DNA of 64,000 bases from Prosthecobacter sp. SYSU 5D2 (GTDB lineage Bacteria > Verrucomicrobiota > Verrucomicrobiia > Verrucomicrobiales > Verrucomicrobiaceae), in NCBI RefSeq assembly GCF_039655865.1, contig NZ_JBBYXL010000013.1, positions 62,001 to 126,000 of the forward strand. Reading direction: 5' to 3'. Under the pieces are notes generated by a model. It had not been told where the DNA came from, ran no database searches, and worked only from the letters and a program-made list of their open reading frames with translations. The stretch's first letter is position 1, and each line of letters starts with the position of its first letter. The translations under genes and the position numbers were made by a program. Of the stretch, positions 49,815 through 57,831 are shown one piece after another.

Positions 49815-50081
49815 TCATTTCCCACCGGGTGGCGTGCGGTCATCGCCGAAGTATTTTTCACTGCGATAGCGCAACCACACGCGCAAAACCTGCGGCACCT
49901 TCTCGCGCTCCGCTTCGGTTAGCGTTTCATACAGCGTCATGGCCTTTTCCCGCTCGCCACGGCAGGCGCGGTTGTTATGGGCATCCCAATAGCTGCGGGC
50001 GGCCCGGATGCGGCGGCACACTTCCTTGATCAAAGCTGCCCCCGCGAGCGGCTTGTCGGAAGGCTTTTTCTTGGCAGGCAT
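49815..50081 (-). CDS. Small conserved hypothetical protein
   Basis: An 88-residue basic, soluble protein without signal peptide. It opens MPAKKKPSDKPLAGAALIKEV, and its centre is helical (RRIRAARSYWDAHNNRACRGEREKAMTLYETLTEAEREKVPQVLRVWLRYRSEKYFG). The helices are rich in Arg, Glu and Tyr, and the tail is Pro/Gly. It is not a recognised family. It is the third gene of the presumed sulfite dehydrogenase operon, starting 14 bases after the cytochrome stop. A possible role in that system is inferred from position only. The gap to the next gene downstream is 86 bases with no visible signal. Confidence 0.65.
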   Translation of the reverse strand: MPAKKKPSDKPLAGAALIKEVCRRIRAARSYWDAHNNRACRGEREKAMTLYETLTEAEREKVPQVLRVWLRYRSEKYFGDDRTPPGGK

Positions 50082-50095
50082 GGTTTGTATCTCTG

Positions 50096-50530
50096 CTACT
50101 TGGCCGAAGCTGGTGGCGGCAGGAGGCCTTGCTGCTTTTTGGCCTCGGCTTCGGTGCGGGCTTCGGAGGCGTAGGGGTTGGGGGGCATGAGGGTGGCGGG
50201 GATGGGGGCGCGGCGGTAGTTATCGGCAGGGCCGGGGCCGTAGTTGGAGGCGAGATAGGTGATGATCTTTTTTTCGGTCTCGGGCTCAAGTTTCCACAGC
50301 CCACCTTTGGTCTGCATCCATTCCAGGACGGAGGTCCAGTTGGCCTTTGTGGCGCGCTGGCGGAGGAAGGTCTGGGGGGAGTGGCAGATGATGCAGTGAT
50401 TGCGAACGAGCTCCCAGTCGGGGGCGATTTTCATGCCGGTAGCGGGGTCCAGGGGGACGTCTTCCGCAGCCGTGAGGGGGAGGCTGAGGAGGGCCGTGAA
50501 AAGGAGAAGGAGGCGGCGGACGTCGGTCAT
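50096..50530 (-). CDS. c-type cytochrome subunit of sulfite dehydrogenase (SorB-like)
   Basis: A 144-residue secreted cytochrome with signal DVRRLLLLFTALLSLPLTAA. The mature part has one haem site in RNHCIICHSPQTFLRQRATKANWTSVLEWMQ. GLWKLEPETEKKIITYLASNYGP is typical of the SorB/cytochrome partner of molybdenum sulfite dehydrogenase. It would accept electrons from the molybdenum subunit and pass them to the respiratory chain. The Pro-rich tail (PPNPYASEARTEAE) is an extension. The gene begins five bases after the sulfite oxidase stop, and a four-base spacing with the next hypothetical gene suggests one operon. Confidence 0.85.
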   Translation of the reverse strand: MTDVRRLLLLFTALLSLPLTAAEDVPLDPATGMKIAPDWELVRNHCIICHSPQTFLRQRATKANWTSVLEWMQTKGGLWKLEPETEKKIITYLASNYGPGPADNYRRAPIPATLMPPNPYASEARTEAEAKKQQGLLPPPASAK

Positions 50531-50535
50531 GGCTC

Positions 50536-51801
50536 TCAGACGGCTTGGATGGCGATGCGGTGGCAGGTGTTGTTCAAGTAGCCCTGGGGATTCCAGCCGG
50601 GCAGCACCATGGGCTGGCTGCGGCCCTGGCTGTCCTGGGCGCGGGCCCAGATTTCATAGTAGCCTTTTTTGGGGAGCTTCAGAGCGGTGGTCCAGTGCTG
50701 CCAGGCATAGCGGTTGGCGGCGGGGCGGAGGTCGGCTTTCTGCCAGGTGATGCCGAAATCCACAGAGACATGCATCTCGCGGATGTCGCCTTCCCCGGTC
50801 CAGGCGTGGCCCCGCACGGTGAGGGCTTCACCAACGGGATGAGTGATGCCGGATATGGGGAAGGTGATGAGGGACTTCACCGGCATGGCGGCGATGACCT
50901 CCATGTCCTCGGCGGGCGGCTTGGTGCCAGGAGCGACGGGATAACGCGGCATGCGGTAGGAATGGCCGGTCATTTTTTCGCCATCGTGCTCGCGGTCGCG
51001 GACGAGGATGCGCTTAAGCCACTTGCCACAGGTGGAGCCTGCCCAGCCGCCGAACATGAGGCGCAGCGGATGGCCGTTTTGATAAGGGATGTCCTCGCCA
51101 TTCATGGCAAAGGCGATCAGGGTCTCGTCTTCCATGGCCTTGGCGATGGGGGCACCGCGTGAGATGGCGGACTTTTCGGGATTGCCGGACAGGTGGAAAT
51201 CGGCCCCGTAATAGCCGATGTAAACGGCATCCGGTTTGATGCCGACGTGCTTTAACACATCCTTCAAACGCACGCCCGTCCAGGTAGGGCAGCCGACGCC
51301 GCCGGTGGTCCACTGGGTGCCGGTGGCAGGGGGATTGAATTCGCTGCGGCCATTGCCGGCGCATTCCAGGACCATTTGCAGGGTGTGATGCTCGAACTTT
51401 TCCTTCAGTTCCTTGAGGGTAAAAGTGACGGGCTTTTCACAGCTCTCTCCCGCGATTTCCAGGGTCCATTTTTCGGGGTCGAGTGTTTCGGCAGCGGGCG
51501 GGAGGCCGTTATTGCGGATAAAAAGGTGTTTGGCGGGCGTGATCTCATCATCCAGCAGGTGGGCCGGTGTTTCGGCGACGAGGGGACGGTCTGTAAAAAG
51601 CGAGAGGCCCTCTTTGCCGGGGATGGTGAAAGGCTCGCTGCCCTGGGCGAGGGCGGTGGGGATGAGGCCAGCGGGCATTTTGTCGCCAAAAACGATCTCG
51701 GCACCCAGGGCGGCGCTCATGGAGGCGAGGCTCAGCCTGCTGAGAAAGCTGCGGCGGCTCACGGGATCTGGCTGGCTGGGTTGTGCATCAGAATTCATCA
51801 T
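50536..51801 (-). CDS. Molybdenum sulfite oxidase/dehydrogenase catalytic subunit (SorA/SoxC-like)
   Basis: A 421-residue enzyme with a twin-arginine signal (VSRRSFLSRLSLASM), so exported folded with cofactor. NGLPPAAETLDPEKWTLEIAG leads into the molybdopterin domain. Its cysteine ligand is in LECAGNGRSEFNP, and GGVGCPTWTGVRLKDVL and YGADFHLSG follow. The C-terminal dimerisation domain has RGHAWTGEGDIREMHVSVDFG and QHWTTALKLP. It oxidises sulfite to sulfate in the periplasm, passing electrons to the cytochrome encoded five bases later. Start 51801 (MMNSDAQ) or 51798; longer frames would overlap the divergent pseudokinase gene. Sulfite could come from sulfonates or thiosulfate; the sulfatases in the neighbourhood release sulfate, not sulfite. 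Confidence 0.9.
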   Translation of the reverse strand: MMNSDAQPSQPDPVSRRSFLSRLSLASMSAALGAEIVFGDKMPAGLIPTALAQGSEPFTIPGKEGLSLFTDRPLVAETPAHLLDDEITPAKHLFIRNNGLPPAAETLDPEKWTLEIAGESCEKPVTFTLKELKEKFEHHTLQMVLECAGNGRSEFNPPATGTQWTTGGVGCPTWTGVRLKDVLKHVGIKPDAVYIGYYGADFHLSGNPEKSAISRGAPIAKAMEDETLIAFAMNGEDIPYQNGHPLRLMFGGWAGSTCGKWLKRILVRDREHDGEKMTGHSYRMPRYPVAPGTKPPAEDMEVIAAMPVKSLITFPISGITHPVGEALTVRGHAWTGEGDIREMHVSVDFGITWQKADLRPAANRYAWQHWTTALKLPKKGYYEIWARAQDSQGRSQPMVLPGWNPQGYLNNTCHRIAIQAV

Positions 51802-51954
51802 CGGGGATATAACGTGTTCCGGCCGTTGTTCTTCAAGAGGAAGATGCGGTCCGTGAACTGGGATGAGCCACCAGATAAAGATGGAGATCAGGCCCTGCTT
51901 GTAAAAAGTCTGTGGGGCGGTTATCTGAAAGCTTTGTTCTGTTGAACTGAGTCC

Positions 51955-53376
51955 ATGTCTGAGCTTCCCAACCTTGAATTTCCCTCTGTGACGGAGCTTG
52001 CTGCCTGGCTGCCTCAATTTGAGGTGCTGGAGCAGATCCAGGCCGGGGAGGATGCTGCCTGGTATCTGGGACGGCAGACGGGCCTGGACCGCGAGGTTCT
52101 GATTGAAGTGATTCCCGAACCCGAGGAAACGGTGGCTCATGCGCTCCTGGAGCGGTTGCGGCGGCGGGCACGGCTGGTCCAGCCGACCATCACGGCGGTT
52201 TATGATTTCGGGCGGCTGCCTTCCGGGCCATTTTACCTGGTGGGAGAACACGTGAACGGGGTTTCTCTGGAGACTCTGATTGAGCAGCGGCAGCTTAAAC
52301 CGAAGACTGCTTTTCCCCTGGCGCTGCAGATTTGTGAAGCACTGCAAATCGTCCATGACCTCCCCATGCCGCACGGTGCATTGAGCACCCAGACCATCCT
52401 GGTCACCCCTGAAGGGCAGGCCAAGCTGACGGGGATCGGCATGGTGCAGATGGAGACGGGGGAGCTTTCCTGGCTGAAGCCGTTCCGGGGCAGCTTCACC
52501 GGCGACATCCGGGCGCTCGGATATACACTGCACTGGATGTTCGCCAAATGTGCACCGGATGCAGACGGACGGCTTTCGCGGGATCTGCCACCGGCATTTG
52601 CCACGGTTCTGCGCCGCTGCGTGGAGCCGGACGCTGCACGCCCGTTTACCCGGCCGGAGGATGTAGCAGAGGCTCTGAAAGAGGCGCTACGCGGAACCCA
52701 GGAAAAATCGGAACCCTCCACGCGCACCCGGATTGCGGTGGGCGCGGGGGCCTCCAGCCTGCCATCCCAGCCGCCGCCTGCCGCAGTTCCTCCGCCTCCA
52801 AAGGTGGTGCCCGGTCAACTCAAGCCCGTAGTGCGTCATTACCAGCCGACTTTGATGCAGCGGATGGACGCCTTTGTCTGGAAAGCTTTCAGCACGGGAT
52901 TGCACATGCTGATTACTCTGATCAGCGTCGGCAGCCTCATCCTGCTCATCATGTTCAAGGACCGTATCGTTTTTGAAGAGGATACCTCCCTGCCCATGGC
53001 CCAGTATGAAGAGGCTGGGTCTGAGGAAAAACCGATCCCGGCTGCTATACTGGGTGCGCTTCCCCAGGCTGAAGTCCTGTCTGCACCCGCGCCCGTCTCC
53101 AAGCCTATCACATTGCCGCCGCCCAAGCCAGAGCCTGTGCTGGATCCCATGGCCGATCTGCGGGCCCAGTACGTGGCGGCAGTCCAGACGGCGGCTAACC
53201 AGGCTCTTGAAAAGGTGCGGCTGGACGATCTGCCCTACCTCCAAAACGAACTGCAGCTGCTGCAAAGCGGAGGTGACATTCCGGCCATGGACGAGCCCAA
53301 CCTTCCTGCCAGCCTCAAAATACTGCGGCAGCGCTACCGGGAAGTAAAAGAAGGAAAAACATCGTCAGCGCCTTGA
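51955..53376 (+). CDS. Membrane-anchored protein-kinase-like pseudokinase
   Basis: A 473-residue protein. Residues 20-245 match the eukaryotic-like kinase fold: LLERLRRRARLVQPTITAVYDFG, FYLVGEHVNGVSLETLIEQ and LALQICEALQIVHD. The essential residues are gone, however. The Gly-rich loop is AGEDAAWYLG. The beta-3 Lys position reads IEVIP. The catalytic HRD is HGA in PHGALSTQTILV, and the DFG is TGIG. A Pro/Ala-rich segment follows at about 265-290. One transmembrane helix is at about 315-335 (GLHMLITLISVGSLILLIMF). The remaining extracytoplasmic part has a Pro-rich region and a helical end. Catalysis is unlikely; signalling or scaffolding is inferred. It lies 86 bases upstream of the CtpA protease start, in the same direction. 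Confidence 0.8.
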   Translation: MSELPNLEFPSVTELAAWLPQFEVLEQIQAGEDAAWYLGRQTGLDREVLIEVIPEPEETVAHALLERLRRRARLVQPTITAVYDFGRLPSGPFYLVGEHVNGVSLETLIEQRQLKPKTAFPLALQICEALQIVHDLPMPHGALSTQTILVTPEGQAKLTGIGMVQMETGELSWLKPFRGSFTGDIRALGYTLHWMFAKCAPDADGRLSRDLPPAFATVLRRCVEPDAARPFTRPEDVAEALKEALRGTQEKSEPSTRTRIAVGAGASSLPSQPPPAAVPPPPKVVPGQLKPVVRHYQPTLMQRMDAFVWKAFSTGLHMLITLISVGSLILLIMFKDRIVFEEDTSLPMAQYEEAGSEEKPIPAAILGALPQAEVLSAPAPVSKPITLPPPKPEPVLDPMADLRAQYVAAVQTAANQALEKVRLDDLPYLQNELQLLQSGGDIPAMDEPNLPASLKILRQRYREVKEGKTSSAP

Positions 53377-53462
53377 AGCCCGCTGGCAAGGAAGAGGACC
53401 GGGCGAAAGCCAGCGCTCCATTTTCCTCTGTCACTTGTCTGCGGATGGTGCACAGTTTTCCC

Positions 53463-54896
53463 ATGCGCCTTGTTTCAGCCCTCACCATCGTTTTGGCCGC
53501 AGGCTTCTGCCTCCCGGCTGCCTGCCCTGCCGCGCCCAGTGAGGCCCCCAAGAAGCTGGAAGGCGAACCCGCTGCTGCAAAACCAGGCGACGAGGCCCCC
53601 ACGACGACGCCAGAAAAAAAGGCCGCCGCACCCGCCGTCACGCCGCCACCACAGGACGCCTACCGCCAGATGGAGCTGCTGACCCGGGCGATGGAAACGA
53701 TCCGCCAGAGTTATGTGGACGAATCCAAAGTGACCTACGAGGAACTGGTGGAAGGGGCGCTGGAAGGCATGCTGCGCAGGCTGGACCCGCACTGCGAATA
53801 CATGGGCAGCAGTCTTTTTGAGGACATGCAGCGGGAGCAAAGCGACACGTCTGAGGGAGTCGGCATCACGGTCTCCCTGCGGGAGGGGACGCTGACCATC
53901 ATCACCGTGCGCGACGACGGCCCTGCCGCCCGGGCCGGGGTGCTGGCCGGAGACCAGATGGTGCGCATCGGCGACGTGCTGACGGACAGCGTCGGCGTGG
54001 CCGAGGCCATCCAACTGCTGCAGGGCAAGGCCGGAGAGACGATGAAACTGACGGTCCGCCGTCCAGGCACCCGGCAGTTTTTGGAATTCAGCCTGATGCG
54101 TGAAACCCTCTCGGAAACTTCGGTGCACGATTCCATGCTGCTGGTCCCCAAGCTGGCCGGAGATTATAAAATCGGTTATGCCCGTATCTCCCAGTACACA
54201 CATTCCACGGCAAGAGATCTGAGCGACTCCCTGAATGAACTGGAGAAGGCAGGCATGCAGGCCTTTGTGCTGGATCTGCGAAACAACCCCGGCGGCCTGC
54301 TGGACAGCGCCGTGGCCGTTTGCGGTGAATTTCTGCCTGAGGGCACGGTGGTGGTGACCACGGAAGGCCGCATCGCCTCCCAAAATCCCCCTCCCTACCG
54401 CACCCCAGCACGTGAAGGCAAAAAGCCGCGCCGGTATCCTGTGGCGGTGCTCATCAACCACGGCAGCGCCAGTGCGGCCGAGATCACCGCCGGGGCGCTC
54501 CAGGACCTGAAACGCGCCATTGTGGTGGGCACGACGAGCTTCGGCAAGGGGTCCGTCCAGAGCATCCTGCCCATGAAGAACGGTGCCGCCATGCGCCTGA
54601 CCACGGCCAAGTATTACACGCCAAGCCATCGCACCATCCATGAGCACGGCGTGGAACCGAACATTGTCTCCGTCCTGACCACCGATGAAGAAATGAAAGT
54701 GGCCAAGTGGCGCAACAGCCACGGCACGGGTGAAGCGGCGGCCATTGAGATCGCCAATCTGGGTGACAAGCAGCTTGAGCGTGCGGTGGATGCGCTGAAG
54801 GGGGTGCTGGTCTTTGAGTCGTTTCAGGCCAAGGCCACTCCCGTGCCTCCGCCAGATGTTCCGCGCGCCCTGCCTGCCAAGGATAACGCGCGCTGA
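53463..54896 (+). CDS. C-terminal processing peptidase, S41 family (CtpA/CtpB)
   Basis: A 477-residue periplasmic protease. The signal LVSALTIVLAAGFCLPAACPAA is followed by a Pro/Ala-rich stretch. The helical cap comes next: QMELLTRAMETIRQSYVDESKVTYEELVEGALEGML, RLDPHCEYM. A PDZ domain follows at about 150-220 (GVGITVSLREGTLTIITVRDDGPAARAGVLAGDQMVRIG). The peptidase core has LDLRNNPGGLLDSAV and GSASAAEI, with the nucleophile Ser at about residue 337. TTSFGKGSVQ follows, with the general-base Lys at about residue 362. The pair S337/K362 has normal spacing. It trims or degrades periplasmic proteins. The start at 53463 places the signal at the N-terminus. The context suggests that it works with the membrane pseudokinase next to it. 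Confidence 0.93.
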   Translation: MRLVSALTIVLAAGFCLPAACPAAPSEAPKKLEGEPAAAKPGDEAPTTTPEKKAAAPAVTPPPQDAYRQMELLTRAMETIRQSYVDESKVTYEELVEGALEGMLRRLDPHCEYMGSSLFEDMQREQSDTSEGVGITVSLREGTLTIITVRDDGPAARAGVLAGDQMVRIGDVLTDSVGVAEAIQLLQGKAGETMKLTVRRPGTRQFLEFSLMRETLSETSVHDSMLLVPKLAGDYKIGYARISQYTHSTARDLSDSLNELEKAGMQAFVLDLRNNPGGLLDSAVAVCGEFLPEGTVVVTTEGRIASQNPPPYRTPAREGKKPRRYPVAVLINHGSASAAEITAGALQDLKRAIVVGTTSFGKGSVQSILPMKNGAAMRLTTAKYYTPSHRTIHEHGVEPNIVSVLTTDEEMKVAKWRNSHGTGEAAAIEIANLGDKQLERAVDALKGVLVFESFQAKATPVPPPDVPRALPAKDNAR

Positions 54897-54947
54897 TAAG
54901 GGGAATCGCCGATATTCCAAACATCTGGTTAATCTTTGCCCGTGCAC

Positions 54948-55613
54948 ATGCCCTCCCAAGCTCCACTGGCGCTCATCACGGGCGGGGCGGGGGATCTGGC
55001 ACAGGCCATCCGCCGGGAATTGGAAAACCAAGGCTGGCAGGTGCATGCACCAGGCCGGGAAGAGATGGATGTCACGGACAAGACTCAAGTGCAGGCCGTC
55101 ATGGCTGCCCTGCCACGGCTGGATCTGCTGGTTCACAATGCCGGTTTTCTGCGGGACGCCATGCTGACGAAGATGACGGAAAACGATTTCCAGGACGTGC
55201 TGGAGGTTCATCTCAAAGGTGCCTTTCTGGCGGCCCAGGCAGCGCTTAAAATCATGGTGAAGCAGCGACAGGGGCACATTGTGAACATCGGTTCATTTAG
55301 CGCGCTTTCAGGCCCAGCCGGCCAGGGAAACTATGCCGCGGCGAAGGCAGGCCTGATCGCACTCACGCAGAGCCTGGCAGCCGAATACGGACCCCGAAAC
55401 ATCCGGGCCAACTGCGTACTGCCGGGATTTCTCGAGACAAAAATGAGCCGCCCGTTGTTGACGAAACATAGACCGAAGATTGAGGCAGCCCATGCGTTGG
55501 GGCGGTTGAATACCGTTGAGGACGCAGCGCGTTTCATCACGTTTCTGCACACGATGGAGCATGTCAGCGGACAGGTGTTTCAGCTCGATAGCCGGATTCG
55601 CAAGTGGACATGA
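54948..55613 (+). CDS. SDR family oxidoreductase, 3-ketoacyl-ACP reductase-like
   Basis: A 221-residue cytoplasmic enzyme of the short-chain dehydrogenase/reductase family. The cofactor loop is TGGAGDLAQAI. HNAG follows in LLVHNAGFLRDAM, and the catalytic Ser is in NIGSFSALSGPAGQ, Tyr and Lys in GNYAAAKAGLIALT. The tail reads NCVLPGFLETKMSRPLL and VSGQVFQLDSRI. It resembles FabG, with which it shares the order of motifs, but no fatty-acid gene cluster is around it. The substrate is unknown. The chosen ATG at 54948 begins the first beta strand; the earlier TTG/GTG codons would add four residues. It follows the protease after 51 bases. Confidence 0.88.
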   Translation: MPSQAPLALITGGAGDLAQAIRRELENQGWQVHAPGREEMDVTDKTQVQAVMAALPRLDLLVHNAGFLRDAMLTKMTENDFQDVLEVHLKGAFLAAQAALKIMVKQRQGHIVNIGSFSALSGPAGQGNYAAAKAGLIALTQSLAAEYGPRNIRANCVLPGFLETKMSRPLLTKHRPKIEAAHALGRLNTVEDAARFITFLHTMEHVSGQVFQLDSRIRKWT

Positions 55614-55694
55614 ACTCCGCTTCAATGTGCTGCTTCACATCTGCGATGGAACTTGCTGCAAGCCGGACGGATTTGCTTCGTTGATGGGTGTTCC

Positions 55695-57164
55695 ATGATT
55701 TTGCGACGTCTTCTTTCTTCTATCCTGCTCCTGGCTGCGGGGGTTTCTTTTGCGGCTGAAAAGCCAAACCTGATCCTCATTAACATTGATGACCTGGGCT
55801 ATGCGGACATCGGCCCTTTTGGCTCCAGCAATGCGACGCCGCACCTGGACCGCATGGCCGCCGAAGGCATGAAGCTGACCAGCCACTATGCCGCCCCGGT
55901 GTGCAGTCCTTCCCGAGCCTCCCTCCTGACTGGCTGCTACCCGAAACGGGTGCTGTCCATTCCGCATGTGCTGTTCCCCGCCGGGGCGGTTGGGCTGAAC
56001 CCGGATGAAACGACTATCGCCGAGGTGCTAAAAGAGGCCGGTTATAAGACGGCCTGCGTGGGCAAATGGCACGTCGGCGACCAGCCGGAGTTTTTGCCCA
56101 CGGCCCAGGGTTTCGACAGCTACTATGGCATCCCCTATTCCAATGACATGGGACCTGCCGCAGACGGCTCCAAAAGCAATCCCGGCCAGCCCATCCGCCA
56201 GCCAAACGCCAATGCGAAGAAGAAGGCCCCGCCGCCGGATGATGAAACGGGCCTCAAAGGTCTCTCCCAGACACCGCTGCCGCTGGTGGAAAATGGCAAT
56301 GTCATCGAACGCGTGAAAGCGGAGGAGCAGCACACCATCACCAGCCGTTATACCGGCAAGGCCTGCGATTTCATCCGTGAGAACAAAGACGGTCCTTTCT
56401 TCCTCTACATGCCCCACACCGCCGTGCACTTTCCGCTGTATCCTGGCAAAAAATACATGGGCAAATCCCCCAATGGTCTGATTGGCGACTGGACGCAGGA
56501 GGTGGACTCCTGTGTGGGCCAGATCCTGGATCTGTTACGTGAGTTGCAGCTGGACAAAAACACAGTGGTGGCCTTTACCAGCGACAACGGCGGGGCGCTG
56601 AACCATGGCTCCAGCAACAAACCCCTGCGTGGTTCCAAAGGCCAGACCTTCGAAGGCGGTATCCGCGTATGCACCGTAGTGTGGGGCCCCGGAACGATCC
56701 CGGCCGGGAGCACGACGGCGGAAATCACCAGCCACATGGACTGGCTGCCCACCTTTACCACGATGGCAGGTGGCAAACTACCGGAGCGCAAACTGGACGG
56801 CAAGGACCTGTCCCCCGTGCTGAAGGGGCAGAAGGAGGCCACAGGACATGACGTATTTTATTATTACCGGGGTTATCAGCTACAGGCCGTGCGTGGCGGC
56901 CCTTGGAAGCTGCATCTGGCCAGCGGTGAGCTTTATCACCTGGGCCAGGATATCGCCGAAGAGCAGAACGTAGCGGCCAAATACCCCAAAGAAGTGATGC
57001 GCCTCCGCGCCCTCGCCGAGTCCATGAAGGACGATCTGGGCTTGGACGGTGCCGAGGCTCCGGGCGTGCGCCCGCTGGGCCGTGTGGCCAAGGCCGTGCC
57101 GCTCATCCATGCCGATGGCACCGTGCGCGCCGGCTTTGACGGCATCGTCAAAAAGCTTCCCTAA
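55695..57164 (+). CDS. Secreted sulfatase
   Basis: A 489-residue sulfatase. Signal ILRRLLSSILLLAAGVSFAA is followed by KPNLILINIDDLGYADIGPFG. The formylglycine motif is C70-S-P-S-R74 in APVCSPSRASLLTGCYP. KTACVGKWHVGDQPEF contains the conserved Lys/His, and VVAFTSDNGGALNHGSSNKPLRGSKGQTFEGGIRV the metal-ligand Asp/Asn and the substrate lysine. PFFLYMPHTAVHFPLYPG is shared with arylsulfatase A-like polysaccharide sulfatases. It is separated from the downstream DUF1080-like gene by 32 bases, and the two may be an operon. The third sulfatase of the window. Confidence 0.93.
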   Translation: MILRRLLSSILLLAAGVSFAAEKPNLILINIDDLGYADIGPFGSSNATPHLDRMAAEGMKLTSHYAAPVCSPSRASLLTGCYPKRVLSIPHVLFPAGAVGLNPDETTIAEVLKEAGYKTACVGKWHVGDQPEFLPTAQGFDSYYGIPYSNDMGPAADGSKSNPGQPIRQPNANAKKKAPPPDDETGLKGLSQTPLPLVENGNVIERVKAEEQHTITSRYTGKACDFIRENKDGPFFLYMPHTAVHFPLYPGKKYMGKSPNGLIGDWTQEVDSCVGQILDLLRELQLDKNTVVAFTSDNGGALNHGSSNKPLRGSKGQTFEGGIRVCTVVWGPGTIPAGSTTAEITSHMDWLPTFTTMAGGKLPERKLDGKDLSPVLKGQKEATGHDVFYYYRGYQLQAVRGGPWKLHLASGELYHLGQDIAEEQNVAAKYPKEVMRLRALAESMKDDLGLDGAEAPGVRPLGRVAKAVPLIHADGTVRAGFDGIVKKLP

Positions 57165-57196
57165 ACTTAACTCCACCTGCATTGGCCTAACCGAAT

Positions 57197-57784
57197 ATGA
57201 TTAAACGCGTCCTCCTTGCTTTCCTTGCCGCCTCCAGCCTGTGCGCGGCGGATGCTCCCTTGCTCAAAGATGATTTTTCCAATCCCAAATTGGAGACCCG
57301 CCGCGCCTCCCGTGGCGAGTGGAAATTCGCCGACAACACCGCCACCTGCACCCAGGACGATGAGCTGTACAAAAAGCACAAGGACCATGGCCCGATCATC
57401 TTTTATGACCTGGGTTATGAAGACGCGACCATCCGCTATAGTTTCAAAGCAGATGCCGCAGTAAAGAGCGTCGTCTTCACCTCCAATGGTTCCGACGGCC
57501 ACATCTTCCGTTTTGTGAGCAGCGAAAGGGGCACCTCCGTGGTGGCCTTCCCTCCTGATTCCAAGGACCATAAAGCCGCCCGCCTGGGCAAGCCAGGCCC
57601 CGCTTTGAAACCCGGCGAGTGGGTGCCGGTGGTGGTGACCTTGAAAGGCCCTAAAGCCACGGTGAAGATCGCGGACTTCGAAGAGACCTATGAGCACGCC
57701 AGCCTCGCCCGGCCCAAAACAAACCTGAGCATCGGTTTCAGCTTCGGCACGGTGAGTGTGAAGGATGTCGTGGTGGAGAAGTGA
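57197..57784 (+). CDS. Secreted DUF1080-like/concanavalin-fold protein
   Basis: A 195-residue secreted protein (signal KRVLLAFLAASSLCAA). The mature part is all-beta: LKDDFSNPKLETRRASRGEWKFADNTATCTQDD, then FYDLGYEDATIRYSFKAD, GHIFRFVSSERGTS and PGEWVPVVVTLKGPKATVKIADFEETYEHA. This is the jelly-roll layout of DUF1080 and 3-keto-disaccharide hydrolase-type modules, which act in periplasmic glycan processing. The single domain is shorter than most DUF1080 proteins, so the assignment is moderate. It follows the third sulfatase closely, suggesting joint use in polysaccharide breakdown. Confidence 0.72.
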   Translation: MIKRVLLAFLAASSLCAADAPLLKDDFSNPKLETRRASRGEWKFADNTATCTQDDELYKKHKDHGPIIFYDLGYEDATIRYSFKADAAVKSVVFTSNGSDGHIFRFVSSERGTSVVAFPPDSKDHKAARLGKPGPALKPGEWVPVVVTLKGPKATVKIADFEETYEHASLARPKTNLSIGFSFGTVSVKDVVVEK

Positions 57785-57802
57785 TCTGCCGTGACCAAAC
57801 CA

Positions 57803-57831
57803 GGCGGGCAGGAGTGCCCGCCCTACTTTTT
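57803..57831 (+). terminator. REP-like hairpin with T tract between convergent genes
   Basis: GGCGGGCA and TGCCCGCC form a perfect eight-base stem with loop GGAG, followed by CTAC and five T residues. It lies 18 bases beyond the DUF1080-like stop and reaches the EVE gene's stop. Its words (GGCGGGCAGGAGTGCCCGCC) look like a dispersed palindromic repeat used as a terminator. Confidence 0.65.

Noticed and set aside
51802-52533. N-terminal extension of the sulfite oxidase frame
   Set aside because: It would overlap the pseudokinase gene on the other strand and put a twin-arginine signal in the middle of the protein. The start at 51801 is preferred.
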